DNA of 64,000 bases. Origin: Microbacterium oleivorans (GTDB lineage Bacteria; Actinomycetota; Actinomycetes; Actinomycetales; Microbacteriaceae). The stretch spans positions 1-64,000 of the forward strand of contig NZ_JAMBOV010000002.1 in NCBI RefSeq assembly GCF_023715745.1, in the 5' to 3' direction. Shown in pieces: positions 43,828 to 51,204 of the stretch. The position numbers were made by a program, and so were the translations under genes. The number at the start of each line of letters is the position of its first letter. Position 1 is the stretch's first letter. The notes below the pieces were generated by a model that was not told where the DNA came from, made no database searches, and was given only the letters and a program-made list of their open reading frames with translations.

Positions 43828-44265
43828 TCAGAGGAGGGCGAGGGACGTCGCGCGCCAGCGCCCGTCCCAACCCTCGAGCCGCATCGCGACGGCGCGTGTC
43901 CGGATCGGTCCGCCGACCACGACGACGGCTTCGAGGACGCCGTCCGAGGGTGCGCAGGTCCGATCCGTGAGGATGCGGTGCGCCGGCCGGACGGCGGCGA
44001 CACCCCGTGCGCTGCGTGCCCGAGCCGACAGATTGGCACGCGTCACGAGGGCGCGATACGCGTCCTCGCCGAGCCACCTCGCGAGTTGGTCGACGTCGCG
44101 GACCCCCGCCAGCACCTCGAGGACTCCGATCGTGAGGTTCTTCACGAGCGGCAGCGGGTCCGGCAGGTCGCTCGACGGGGTGCGCTGCGGGGCGAAGTAC
44201 TCGGCGACCTCGAGCGCGCTCCCCGAACGCGGTATGCGGCTGTCTTCGGTAACGGTGAGGGCCAT
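43828..44265 (-). CDS. Rv3235-family protein
   Basis: This 145-residue protein has the core D-P-L-P-L-V-K-N-L-T-I-G-V-L-E-V-L-A-G-V-R-D-V-D-Q-L-A-R-W and a C-terminal A-M-R-L-E-G-W-D-G-R-W-R-A-T. It is typical of the small actinobacterial family around M. tuberculosis Rv3235, usually found near secA. No enzymatic motif is seen; it may be a small partner protein. ATG 44265 follows GAGAGG at good spacing. The function of the family is unknown to me. The gap to the divergent gene at 44408 is 142 nt. Confidence 0.78.
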   Translation of the reverse strand: MALTVTEDSRIPRSGSALEVAEYFAPQRTPSSDLPDPLPLVKNLTIGVLEVLAGVRDVDQLARWLGEDAYRALVTRANLSARARSARGVAAVRPAHRILTDRTCAPSDGVLEAVVVVGGPIRTRAVAMRLEGWDGRWRATSLALL

Positions 44266-44394
44266 GTCGGTTCCTCTCGGGCGACAGGTGTCTGCGGGTC
44301 GATGAATGCCACGAGTACAACACAGGCGGTCGAGGGGGTGCATGAGAATACTCCAACCTGTGGACAAAGGCGGTGCGTCGTCCCGGCGGTCGTC

Positions 44395-44407
44395 TACTGT
44401 CGCCCTC
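44395..44407 (+). promoter_or_regulatory. Leaderless promoter -10 of the 44408 gene
   Basis: TACTGT at 44395-44400 and a 7-nt spacer precede GTG 44408. Confidence 0.5.
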
Positions 44408-45001
44408 GTGCGCTGGGACCGATTCTTCGAAGATCTCGAAGACCAACTGGACTCCGAATGGGAGGCCGAGCGCGCCGCCCTGGACACCGAGGCCGAGCGG
44501 CTGCGGCTCGCACGTCTGTCGCTGTTCGAGCGCCTGCACGCCCTCGTCGTGGCCGCGGAGAAGGCGGTCGTCGTGGACCTCGTCGGCGGCGTCACGGCGA
44601 CCGGGGCGCTGGTGGCCGTGGGGCCCGATTGGCTGGCCGTCGAGGACGGCGGTGCGCGGGGCGCGCTCATCGTCCCGCTGTCAGCGGTCGCGGCACTCGG
44701 AACGACGCACGCCGACCTCCTCCGCAGCGCGCGCGGCAGCACGCCGGGGCGACTGCGTGAACGCATGACGATGGGCTTCCTGCTGCGCGATCTCGCACGC
44801 CGTCGCGTGCCGGTCACACTCCACGCGACCGACGGGCGGGAGTACAGCGGCACCATCGACCGTGCGGCATCGGACCATGTGGACCTGGCGCTGCACGAGG
44901 TGGGTTCACCCCGACGTGCCGACCTCGTGACCGGTCACCGGATCATCCCGCTGTCGGCGGTTGCGCATGTCCGGCTGGACTCGCCCGCCGCGCTCGGGTG
45001 A
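44408..45001 (+). CDS. Conserved hypothetical protein
   Basis: This 197-residue protein is not recognised as a named family. The first 40 residues are a charged helix (W-D-R-F-F-E-D-L-E-D-Q-L then A-E-R). Two similar beta-rich halves follow. One (about 55-100) has V-D-L-V-G-G-V-T-A-T-G-A-L-V-A-V-G-P-D-W-L and the other (about 138-190) has L-H-A-T-D-G-R-E-Y-S-G-T-I-D-R-A-A-S-D-H-V-D-L-A. Each ends in V/I-I-P-L-S-A-V-A. This suggests a duplicated small barrel, perhaps PRC- or Sm-like. It is cytoplasmic and convergent with the HTH gene at 45024. Confidence 0.65.
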   Translation: MRWDRFFEDLEDQLDSEWEAERAALDTEAERLRLARLSLFERLHALVVAAEKAVVVDLVGGVTATGALVAVGPDWLAVEDGGARGALIVPLSAVAALGTTHADLLRSARGSTPGRLRERMTMGFLLRDLARRRVPVTLHATDGREYSGTIDRAASDHVDLALHEVGSPRRADLVTGHRIIPLSAVAHVRLDSPAALG

Positions 45002-45023
45002 AGGCTCGAAGGGGCGGGCGTCG

Positions 45024-45296
45024 TCACTCGCCGCCGCGGCGGCCACGCCCCCAGAGCTCGGGGAAGCTCGCGGCGTTCGACTCCCGCCAGAGGGCGTGAA
45101 GGCGGGCGTCCTCGGCCTGGTCGTCCAGGTAGTCCTCCACGCTCGCCGCCTCGATGCGCCACGCGGCCGGCGTGCCCAGCCGTGCCCCGCGCAGCCGTCC
45201 CTCGAGGGTGAGCGCCACGACCTCGTCGACCTCCAGCTGCAGCATCTCCGCGACCTGGGCGGGCGTGAGCATACGCAGCGAGGAAGCATCGGGCAT
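45024..45296 (-). CDS. Helix-turn-helix DNA-binding protein, MerR/excisionase-like
   Basis: This 90-residue protein begins with L-T-P-A-Q-V-A-E-M-L-Q-L-E-V-D-E-V-V-A-L-T-L-E-G-R-L and G-T-P-A-A-W-R-I, the winged-helix pattern of the HTH_17/excisionase family. An acidic helix follows (V-E-D-Y-L-D-D-Q-A-E-D-A). No phage genes lie nearby, so it is probably a small housekeeping DNA-binding protein rather than a prophage remnant. A -10-like CATAAT is placed six bases before ATG 45296. Confidence 0.78.
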   Translation of the reverse strand: MPDASSLRMLTPAQVAEMLQLEVDEVVALTLEGRLRGARLGTPAAWRIEAASVEDYLDDQAEDARLHALWRESNAASFPELWGRGRRGGE

Positions 45297-45308
45297 GAGG
45301 CCATTATG
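45297..45308 (-). promoter_or_regulatory. Leaderless promoter -10 of the HTH gene
   Basis: On the minus strand CATAAT (45308 to 45303) and a 6-nt spacer precede ATG 45296. Confidence 0.5.
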
Positions 45309-45393
45309 CGGCCGCGTGAAGGCGGCGGTCCGCGCATCGCCGGGTTGTGGATAATCGTCATCGCGGTGGCTTGCTCTCGGTCACGATGACGTC

Positions 45394-46023
45394 ATGACCA
45401 CTCCCGACACCGTCCGCCCGGCGCCCCGCGCCTTCTGGGCCGACGCGCGGTTCCTCCTCGGCATCGCGTTGATCATCGCGTCCGTCGCGGGCGTCTGGCT
45501 CGTCGTCGCCTCGGCACGGCAGACAGCGCCGGTCTTCGCCGCCGCCCGCACGATCGTCCCGGGTCAGACCGTGACAGCCGAGGACCTCCGTGTCGTCGAC
45601 GTCGCCCTGGGCTCTGCCGGGGAGGCGTACGTGTCGCCCGCGTCGCTCGAACCCGGGGTCATCGCCACCCGGACGATCCCGGAGGGGGAGCTCGTCCCGC
45701 ACGCGGCCGTCGACGAGGCGGATGCCGCGACGACGACGAGCGTGGTCATCCGACCGGCGGGCGACGTCTCGGCGGCGGTCGCCGCCGGATCGGTCGTCGA
45801 GGTCTGGTCGGCGCCGGCGGAGGCGGACGGCGAGGTCGGCGAGCCCCGCATCCTCGTGCCATCGGCGACCGTGGTGACGGTCGCCCGAGACGACGCGGTC
45901 GTCTCGGGGACGGACGTGTCACTCGAGCTCGTCATCCCCCGCGCGGACGTCCCGGCGACACTCGCCGCGCTCGCGGACGACTCCCTGTTGTCGGTCGTCC
46001 CTGTCACGGGGGAGGCGCCGTGA
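45394..46023 (+). CDS. SAF-domain membrane protein (CpaB-like)
   Basis: This 209-residue protein has a single N-terminal membrane segment (about 19-38), then a SAF domain (about 48-110) with A-A-R-T-I-V-P-G-Q-T-V-T-A-E-D-L and A-T-R-T-I-P-E-G-E-L-V. It resembles CpaB/RcpC of Flp/Tad pili, but no other pilus gene is in the window. The stop overlaps the next GTG (GTGA), so it is [14 protein letters not shown] a CpaE-like ATPase. Most of the protein would lie outside the membrane. A sugar- or wall-binding role is conceivable. Confidence 0.75.
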   Translation: MTTPDTVRPAPRAFWADARFLLGIALIIASVAGVWLVVASARQTAPVFAAARTIVPGQTVTAEDLRVVDVALGSAGEAYVSPASLEPGVIATRTIPEGELVPHAAVDEADAATTTSVVIRPAGDVSAAVAAGSVVEVWSAPAEADGEVGEPRILVPSATVVTVARDDAVVSGTDVSLELVIPRADVPATLAALADDSLLSVVPVTGEAP

Positions 46024-47255
46024 GGGTCGTCGTCGCCGCCGACGGCCCGCAGGCGGACGCCCTGGCGAGGGAACTGCGGAGCGAGGAAGCCGAGGTCCGC
46101 GCCGTCGTGCCGTCGGGCGCGCCGGCCGCCGCCGCGCACGACGCCATGGCTGCGCCGGAGGCGGCCGAACTGCTTGCCGAACTGTCCCGCGCAGACGTCC
46201 TCGTCATCGAGGCGCGAGCGGCGACCCTGACCGCCGAGCTCGTTGCGGCATGCGACCGGATGTCGGTCCGAATCGTGCCGCTGTGCGGACGCGGCGCCGA
46301 CCGCCGTCTCGCCGCGGCGCTCGGACTGCCGGCCCACGAACGAGACGCACCGGCTGCCGAGCTCCTCGCGAGTCCGCGGCCCTCGGCGCCCGCCGTCGCC
46401 ACCCGCGGGCGCGTCATCGCGGTCTGGGGACCCCACGGTTCGCCGGGACGCACGACCATCGCCGTGGAAGTCGCGTGCGCGCTGTCACGCCCCGAGCGCC
46501 GGGTGGCGCTCGTCGACGCGGACGCCCACGCCCCCTCCCTCGCCCTCGCGACGGGGCTCGCCGACGAGGGCCCCGGTTTCGCCGCCGCATGCCGTCAGGC
46601 GGAGCGCGGCGTCCTGACCGTCGCCGAACTCAGCCGCATCTCCTCGACGTTGGCGGACGTGGATGTCCTCACGGGTCTCAACCGGCCGGGGCGCTGGCCG
46701 GAGCTCTCGCACGCGCGGGTCGGCGCGGCGTTGGACGTGTGTCGCGAATGGGTGGACGAGGTCGTCGTCGACACCGCGGCATCCCTCGAGCGGGACGAGG
46801 AGATCGTCAGCGATCTCATCGACGGGCCGCGCCGGAATGCGGCCACGCTCGCGGCGGTCGAGGCGGCCGACCTCGTCCTCGCGGTCGTCGCCGCCGACCC
46901 GGTCGGGGTCTCCCGGTTCGTGCGCGGTTGGCCGGATCTGCGGGCCGCCGCGGGGGCGGCCCCCGTCCAGGTGGTGGTCAACAAGATCCGCGCCGGTGCC
47001 CTCGGCGTCGACGCCCGAGGGCAGGTGCGGCGCACGCTCGAGCGGTACCTCGGCGTCACGGACGTCTCCTTCGTGCCGTGGGATCCGCGGGGGACGGATG
47101 CCGCGTTGCTCGCCGCCCGTCCGATCGCCCATGTCGCACCGCGCTCGGCGGTGCCGACCGCGGTGCGACGCCTCGTCGCCGAGACCCTCACGGCGCGGGA
47201 GCCTGCGACGACGGCCACGCGGCAATCGCTGCGGCGATTGGCCCGGAGCGCCTGA
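46020..47255 (+). CDS. CpaE/MinD-like ATPase with atypical Walker A
   Basis: This 411-residue protein has an N-terminal receiver-like region (1-115) and a ParA/MinD-type domain (about 130-380). The P loop reads W-G-P-H-G-S-P-G-R-T-T, with Arg where the catalytic Lys of Walker A is expected and no upstream signature Lys. The Walker A' region V-A-L-V-D-A-D is intact. CpaE/TadZ proteins are known to vary here. It is coupled to the SAF protein and probably localises or supports a secretion or pilus-like structure encoded elsewhere, though nothing here shows that. A PdtaS-like kinase gene follows after 39 nt. Confidence 0.75.
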   Translation: MRVVVAADGPQADALARELRSEEAEVRAVVPSGAPAAAAHDAMAAPEAAELLAELSRADVLVIEARAATLTAELVAACDRMSVRIVPLCGRGADRRLAAALGLPAHERDAPAAELLASPRPSAPAVATRGRVIAVWGPHGSPGRTTIAVEVACALSRPERRVALVDADAHAPSLALATGLADEGPGFAAACRQAERGVLTVAELSRISSTLADVDVLTGLNRPGRWPELSHARVGAALDVCREWVDEVVVDTAASLERDEEIVSDLIDGPRRNAATLAAVEAADLVLAVVAADPVGVSRFVRGWPDLRAAAGAAPVQVVVNKIRAGALGVDARGQVRRTLERYLGVTDVSFVPWDPRGTDAALLAARPIAHVAPRSAVPTAVRRLVAETLTAREPATTATRQSLRRLARSA

Positions 47256-47282
47256 CCCGGGGGAGCGCCCCGGCGGAGGATC

Positions 47283-47294
47283 TAGGGTGGAGGC
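47283..47294 (+). promoter_or_regulatory. Leaderless promoter -10 of the PdtaS-like kinase gene
   Basis: TAGGGT at 47283-47288 and a 6-nt spacer precede GTG 47295. Confidence 0.6.
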
Positions 47295-48788
47295 GTGTCC
47301 ACCCTCAGCGACCTCGTCTACGCCCAAGGCCGTTCCACCGCAGAGGACGTGGAATGGCTCCACCGCCTCGCCGGCGATGGTCAGCTCCTCGCCGACCTGG
47401 CCTTCGCGGACATCGTCATCTGGGTGCCGACACCGGACGATTCGTTCATCGCCGTCGCCCACACCCGGCCGAGCGGCGCAGCGACCCTCTTCTACCGCGA
47501 CATCGTCGGCGACGCCGTCCGCCCGCAGTGGCGCACCCAGGTCAAGGACGCCTTCACGCAGGTGCGCGTTGTCGATTCCTCCTCGCCGGACTGGTTCGAG
47601 GAGACCCCGACGCGCGTGCGTGCCGTCCCCATCGTGCGCGAGCGCGGGGCGGAGGGACGCGAGACGCGCGTCATCGGTGTCCTGACCCGGCACACGAACC
47701 TCGGCGAGGCCCGCACCCCGTCGCGACAGCAGATCACCTTCAACGACTGTGCCGACGACCTCTTCGGGATGATCGCCTCGGCGGACTTCCCCGACCTGAC
47801 AGCGCCCACCTCGCCGCGCCGAGGCGCACCCCGGGCGTCGGACGGCCTGATCCGGCTCGACGTGGACGGGATCACGACGTTCGCAAGCCCCAACGCGCTC
47901 TCCGCCTTCAACAGGCTCGGCTTCGACGACGAGCTCGAGGGCGAATCGCTCATGGAGGTGGCGACCACGATCATGCCGGCCTCCCGCCAGTTCGACGAGT
48001 CGCTGCCCATCGTCATGGCGGGGCGTGCGCCCTGGCGCGCCGACGTCGAGGCGCGCGGGGTCACCGTGTCGCTGCGGACCATCCCGCTGCGGGAGAACGG
48101 GACGCGCATCGGCGCGATCGTGCTGTGTCGCGACGTGAGCGAGATCCGGCACCAGGAGCAGGAGCTCATCACGAAGGACGCGACGATCCGCGAGATCCAC
48201 CACCGCGTCAAGAACAACCTGCAGACCGTCGCCTCGCTGCTGCGCATCCAGGCCCGTCGCACCCATTCGGACGAGGGGCGGGATGCGCTCACGCAGGCCA
48301 TGCGTCGCGTGAGCGCGATCGCCGTCGTCCACGACACGCTGTCGGAAGGCCTCACGCAGAGCGTCGACTTCGACGACGTCTTCGAACGTGTCCTCAAGCT
48401 CGTCGCCGAGGTGGCGGCCGCGCCCAACACCCGAGCCCGCACGGTCAAGCGCGGCACCTTCGGAACGCTCCCGAGCGAGTATGCGACCCCGCTCGCGCTG
48501 GCGCTCACGGAACTCGTGACCAACGCGGTCGAGCACGGGTTGGCCGACAAGGAGGGCGAGGTCGAGATCATCGCCGAGCGTGACGAGGACCGCCTCGCCG
48601 TGCGCGTCCGCGACACGGGTGTCGGTCTTCCCGAGGGTCAGGTCGGGCGGGGCCTCGGCACGCAGATCGTGCGGACGCTCATCCAGGGCGAGTTGAGCGG
48701 GACGATCGACTGGCACACGCTGGTGGGCAGTGGCACCGAGGTCACCATCGAGATCCCGATGCGCTACATCGAGCGAGCGCGGGCCTGA
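47295..48788 (+). CDS. Cytosolic sensor histidine kinase, PdtaS-like (HisKA_2 family)
   Basis: This 497-residue kinase has no membrane segment. An N-terminal GAF-like domain (1-160) is followed by a PAS domain (about 180-285). The HisKA_2 site is E-I-H-H-R-V-K-N-N-L-Q-T with His302/303, and the HATPase domain has E-L-V-T-N-A-V-E-H, R-D-T-G-V-G-L-P and G-L-G-T-Q-I-V. This is the layout of mycobacterial PdtaS, which signals to the RNA-binding regulator PdtaR. No pdtaR is seen nearby, as in mycobacteria where it lies elsewhere. Its stop codon forms the loop of a 12-bp terminator hairpin shared with whiB1. Confidence 0.9.
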   Translation: MSTLSDLVYAQGRSTAEDVEWLHRLAGDGQLLADLAFADIVIWVPTPDDSFIAVAHTRPSGAATLFYRDIVGDAVRPQWRTQVKDAFTQVRVVDSSSPDWFEETPTRVRAVPIVRERGAEGRETRVIGVLTRHTNLGEARTPSRQQITFNDCADDLFGMIASADFPDLTAPTSPRRGAPRASDGLIRLDVDGITTFASPNALSAFNRLGFDDELEGESLMEVATTIMPASRQFDESLPIVMAGRAPWRADVEARGVTVSLRTIPLRENGTRIGAIVLCRDVSEIRHQEQELITKDATIREIHHRVKNNLQTVASLLRIQARRTHSDEGRDALTQAMRRVSAIAVVHDTLSEGLTQSVDFDDVFERVLKLVAEVAAAPNTRARTVKRGTFGTLPSEYATPLALALTELVTNAVEHGLADKEGEVEIIAERDEDRLAVRVRDTGVGLPEGQVGRGLGTQIVRTLIQGELSGTIDWHTLVGSGTEVTIEIPMRYIERARA

Positions 48789-48800
48789 GGCCCGCGCTCG
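48774..48800. terminator. Bidirectional terminator with the pdtaS stop codon in its loop
   Basis: A perfect 12-bp stem CGAGCGCGGGCC (48774-48785) pairs with 48789-48800. The 3-nt loop is TGA, the kinase stop codon. It serves two convergent genes. Confidence 0.75.
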
Positions 48801-48806
48801 GCGATC

Positions 48807-49055
48807 TCAGGACGCGCGGCGGGCGCGTGCGGCGCGACGCTTGAGAGCGCGGCGCTCGTCCTCGGAGAGACCACCCCAGACGCCCGAGTCCTGACCGGTC
48901 TCGAGGGCGTACTGCAGGCAGAGTTCGGTGACGGTGCACCGGGCGCAGACGGACTTCGCCTTCTCGATCTGGTCGACGGCGGGCCCGGTGTTCCCCACGG
49001 GGAAGAACAGTTCGGGGTCGACGGTCAGGCAGGCGGCTTTGTCGCGCCAATCCAT
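48807..49055 (-). CDS. whiB1: WhiB-family iron-sulfur regulator WhiB1
   Basis: This 82-residue protein starts M-D-W-R-D-K-A-A-C and has cluster ligands C9, C37, C40 and C46, then G-V-W-G-G-L-S-E-D-E-R-R-A-L-K-R-R. It is nearly a textbook WhiB1, which in mycobacteria holds an NO-sensitive [4Fe-4S] cluster, binds the main sigma factor and is essential. ATG 49055 follows AAGGAG at seven bases; a reading extended to 49163 lacks support. Upstream is a 217-nt gap with a good promoter and a tandem 16-bp repeat. Confidence 0.95.
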   Translation of the reverse strand: MDWRDKAACLTVDPELFFPVGNTGPAVDQIEKAKSVCARCTVTELCLQYALETGQDSGVWGGLSEDERRALKRRAARARRAS

Positions 49056-49175
49056 AGCGGTGCTCCTTGTGGGGGATCGGAAGTCGGGATGCGACGCCGG
49101 GCGACGTCGACTAACCTGAGTGGTGTGCGAGCTGTTGCTCGCCCCACGCCGCTGTGGGAGCACACTTGCCCGTCA

Positions 49176-49204
49176 ATATTCCCATGCTCGGGCATGTGAA
49201 TCAA
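49176..49204 (-). promoter_or_regulatory. Promoter of whiB1
   Basis: On the minus strand TTGATT (49204 to 49199), 17-bp spacer, GAATAT (49181 to 49176). The transcript would have a leader of roughly 115 nt. Confidence 0.6.
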
Positions 49205-49225
49205 GGGTTATGTGAATCACGGGTT
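49194..49225. repeat. Tandem 16-bp repeat upstream of whiB1
   Basis: ATGTGAATCAAGGGTT (49194-49209) is followed at once by the same unit with one change (49210-49225). It overlaps the whiB1 -35. Each unit holds TGTGA; the second also has GTGAATCAC, a small palindrome. This could be an operator for a Crp/GlxR-like or other regulator. Confidence 0.7.
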
Positions 49226-49272
49226 AACGGAGTATTTCGGCGCCTCGCCGTGTCCGGCGCCCAGGAGGAGCA

Positions 49273-49677
49273 GTGAACGTGCCCACCACGCGAGTCGAGC
49301 GGATCGCGGCCGGATGGCTGGCCCTCGAGGCGGTCGGCGTCCTGGCCCTCGCAGCCTGGGAACTGGTCGCCCTCGTCCGCGGCGACAGTGAGAGTGTGCC
49401 CAGCTCGCTCGCCCTCCTCGCACTGACCGTCATCGGCGCGGCCGCGGTGACGGGCTTCGCGGTCGCTGTGTGGCGGGGTGGCTCGTGGGGACGCTCCGGC
49501 GGTGTGGTGGTGCAGCTGCTCGTGCTGTCGATCGCGCTCGGAACGCTGACGGGCGAGGGCGCTGACGCGCGGCTGGCCGCGGCGATCGCGGTGCCCGCCG
49601 TCGTGGGCCTGGTGCTCATGATCGCCGCCGCGCGGGCAGCGGGTGCCCGCGCGAGGGCCGCGACGGACGGCGCCTGA
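49273..49677 (+). CDS. Small membrane protein (unknown function)
   Basis: This 134-residue protein has four hydrophobic segments (about 10-33, 43-65, 75-93, 100-122) and a basic C terminus. It resembles small actinobacterial integral membrane proteins of unknown role that sit beside whiB1. GTG 49273 follows AGGAGGAG, a strong ribosome site. The stop codon abuts the stop of the convergent bcp gene (TGA then TCA), with no room for a terminator. No motif suggests an activity. Confidence 0.72.
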   Translation: MNVPTTRVERIAAGWLALEAVGVLALAAWELVALVRGDSESVPSSLALLALTVIGAAAVTGFAVAVWRGGSWGRSGGVVVQLLVLSIALGTLTGEGADARLAAAIAVPAVVGLVLMIAAARAAGARARAATDGA

Positions 49678-50142
49678 TCAGACTCCGAGGAGGGTCCGGA
49701 CCCGCGCCACGTGGCCGGTGGCCTTGACGTTGTAGAGGGCGTGGGCGATCGTGCCGTCCCCATCGATCACGAAGGTCGATCGGATGACTCCCTCGACGAC
49801 CTTGCCGTAGTTCATCTTCTCGCCCCACGCGCCGTAGGCCTCGTGGACGGCGTGGTCAGGATCGCTCAGCAGGGCGTAGGGGAGGGCGTCGCGCTCGCGG
49901 AACTCGCGGAGCTTCGCCGGCTCGTCCCGTGAGATGCCCACCACCGTGTAGCCAGCCTCCTGCAGAGGCGTGACGCTGTCGCGGAAGTCGCAGGCCTCGG
50001 TCGTGCAACCGGGCGTCATGGCGGCGGGGTAGAAGAAGGCGATGAGGCCTCCGCCGCGGAAGTCGCTCAGGGAGACGGTCTGACCGTCCTGATCGACGAG
50101 GGTGAAGTCGGGGGCGGAGTCTCCGGGGTTCAGTCGCGGCAT
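49678..50142 (-). CDS. bcp: Thioredoxin-dependent thiol peroxidase (BCP/PrxQ)
   Basis: This 154-residue peroxiredoxin reduces hydroperoxides using thioredoxin. The peroxidatic Cys46 is in F-Y-P-A-A-M-T-P-G-C, and Cys51 in T-T-E-A-C-D-F is the resolving partner, the PrxQ spacing of five. R-S-T-F-V-I-D-G-D-G and the C-terminal region match the family. ATG 50142 has TAAAAT six bases upstream, indicating a leaderless transcript. Its neighbours rsgA, aroA and sigH place it near thiol-oxidative stress control, though no GGAAT-type SigH promoter is seen in front of it. Confidence 0.95.
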   Translation of the reverse strand: MPRLNPGDSAPDFTLVDQDGQTVSLSDFRGGGLIAFFYPAAMTPGCTTEACDFRDSVTPLQEAGYTVVGISRDEPAKLREFRERDALPYALLSDPDHAVHEAYGAWGEKMNYGKVVEGVIRSTFVIDGDGTIAHALYNVKATGHVARVRTLLGV

Positions 50143-50154
50143 CCGCTCATTTTA
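50143..50154 (-). promoter_or_regulatory. Leaderless promoter -10 of bcp
   Basis: On the minus strand TAAAAT (50154 to 50149) and a 6-nt spacer precede ATG 50142. Confidence 0.6.
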
Positions 50155-50163
50155 ATCGGTCGC

Positions 50164-51204
50164 TCAGGTGGCGAAGGTGGCGAGGAGTCGCTGCAGGGAG
50201 TCGAGTCGCGCGGGCCCGCGTTCGCCCAGTCGGCCCTCCGCGACAGCCTCGATGATCGCGCAGTCGGGCGCGTCGGGCAGGTGCGTGCAGCCGCGCGGGC
50301 ACTCCTCGGCGATCGCTGCCAAGTCGGTGTAGGCACGGAGGATGTTCGCCGGGTCGACATGGCCGAGCCCGAAGGACCGCACCCCGGGGGTGTCGATGAC
50401 CCACCCGCGGCCGTCGTCGCCCACGTAGCGCAGGGAGACGGCGGAGCTCGAGGTGTGTCGACCGCGACCGGTGACTTCGTTGACGTGACCCGTCGCGCGG
50501 GCGGCGTCGGGAACGAGGGCGTTGACGAGGGTCGACTTGCCGACGCCGGAGTGTCCGACGAAGACGGTGGCGTGCCCCGCCAGACGCGCGCCGATCTCGC
50601 CCACCGGCATCCGCTCCCGCCCGCTCGTGAAGACCTCGAGGTCGTCGAGGCCCTCGAAGTGCGCCAGGAAGGAGGCCGGGTCCGCGAGGTCGGTCTTGGT
50701 GACCACCAGCAGGGGGCGCATGCCGGCGTCCAGCGCGGCGATGAGGTAGCGATCGACGAGGCGGGGGCGCGGCTCGGGATCGGCAGCAGCGACGACGATC
50801 AGGAGCTGATCGGCGTTGGCGACGATGACCCGCTCGACCTGGTCGGTGTCGTCCGCGCTGCGGCGCAGGAGGGACGTGCGCTCCTCGATGCCCACGATGC
50901 GCGCGAGTGTTCCCTCGTCGCCCGAGGTGTCTCCGACGACGCGGGCACGGTCACCGTTGACGATCGGCTGCTTGCGGAGCTCTCGAGCCCGCGTAGCGAC
51001 GATCTGACGCTCGTGCGGACCGTCCTCGTCCACGAGGACGGTGTAGCGGCCGCGGTCCACTCCGAGGACCCGGGCGATCTGCGCATCCGCGTGAGCGGGG
51101 CGGCGCTTGGTCCGCGGCCGGTTGGCCTTGGGGTTCGGTCGGACGCGGATGTCGGCCTCGTCGTAGTCGAGGTCGTCGTCATCGCCGTCGTCGAGCCAGC
51201 TCAC
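50164..51204 (-). CDS. rsgA: Ribosome small-subunit maturation GTPase RsgA
   Basis: This 346-residue circularly permuted GTPase acts late in 30S assembly. An acidic N-terminal stretch and an OB-fold (about 40-115) precede the GTPase domain, whose motifs run T-K-T-D (G4), then G-H-S-G-V-G-K-S-T (G1), then D-T-P-G-V-R (G3). The C-terminal zinc segment E-C-P-R-G-C-T-H-x8-C is present. GTG 51204 overlaps the aroA stop by GTGA, so the two are [12 protein letters not shown]. The order aroA-rsgA next to sigH is, as I recall, shared with mycobacteria. Confidence 0.95.
   Translation of the reverse strand: MSWLDDGDDDDLDYDEADIRVRPNPKANRPRTKRRPAHADAQIARVLGVDRGRYTVLVDEDGPHERQIVATRARELRKQPIVNGDRARVVGDTSGDEGTLARIVGIEERTSLLRRSADDTDQVERVIVANADQLLIVVAAADPEPRPRLVDRYLIAALDAGMRPLLVVTKTDLADPASFLAHFEGLDDLEVFTSGRERMPVGEIGARLAGHATVFVGHSGVGKSTLVNALVPDAARATGHVNEVTGRGRHTSSSAVSLRYVGDDGRGWVIDTPGVRSFGLGHVDPANILRAYTDLAAIAEECPRGCTHLPDAPDCAIIEAVAEGRLGERGPARLDSLQRLLATFAT

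Noticed and set aside
45024..45296. Prophage excisionase remnant
   Set aside because: The protein has an excisionase-like HTH, but there is no integrase, attachment repeat or other phage gene in the neighbourhood.
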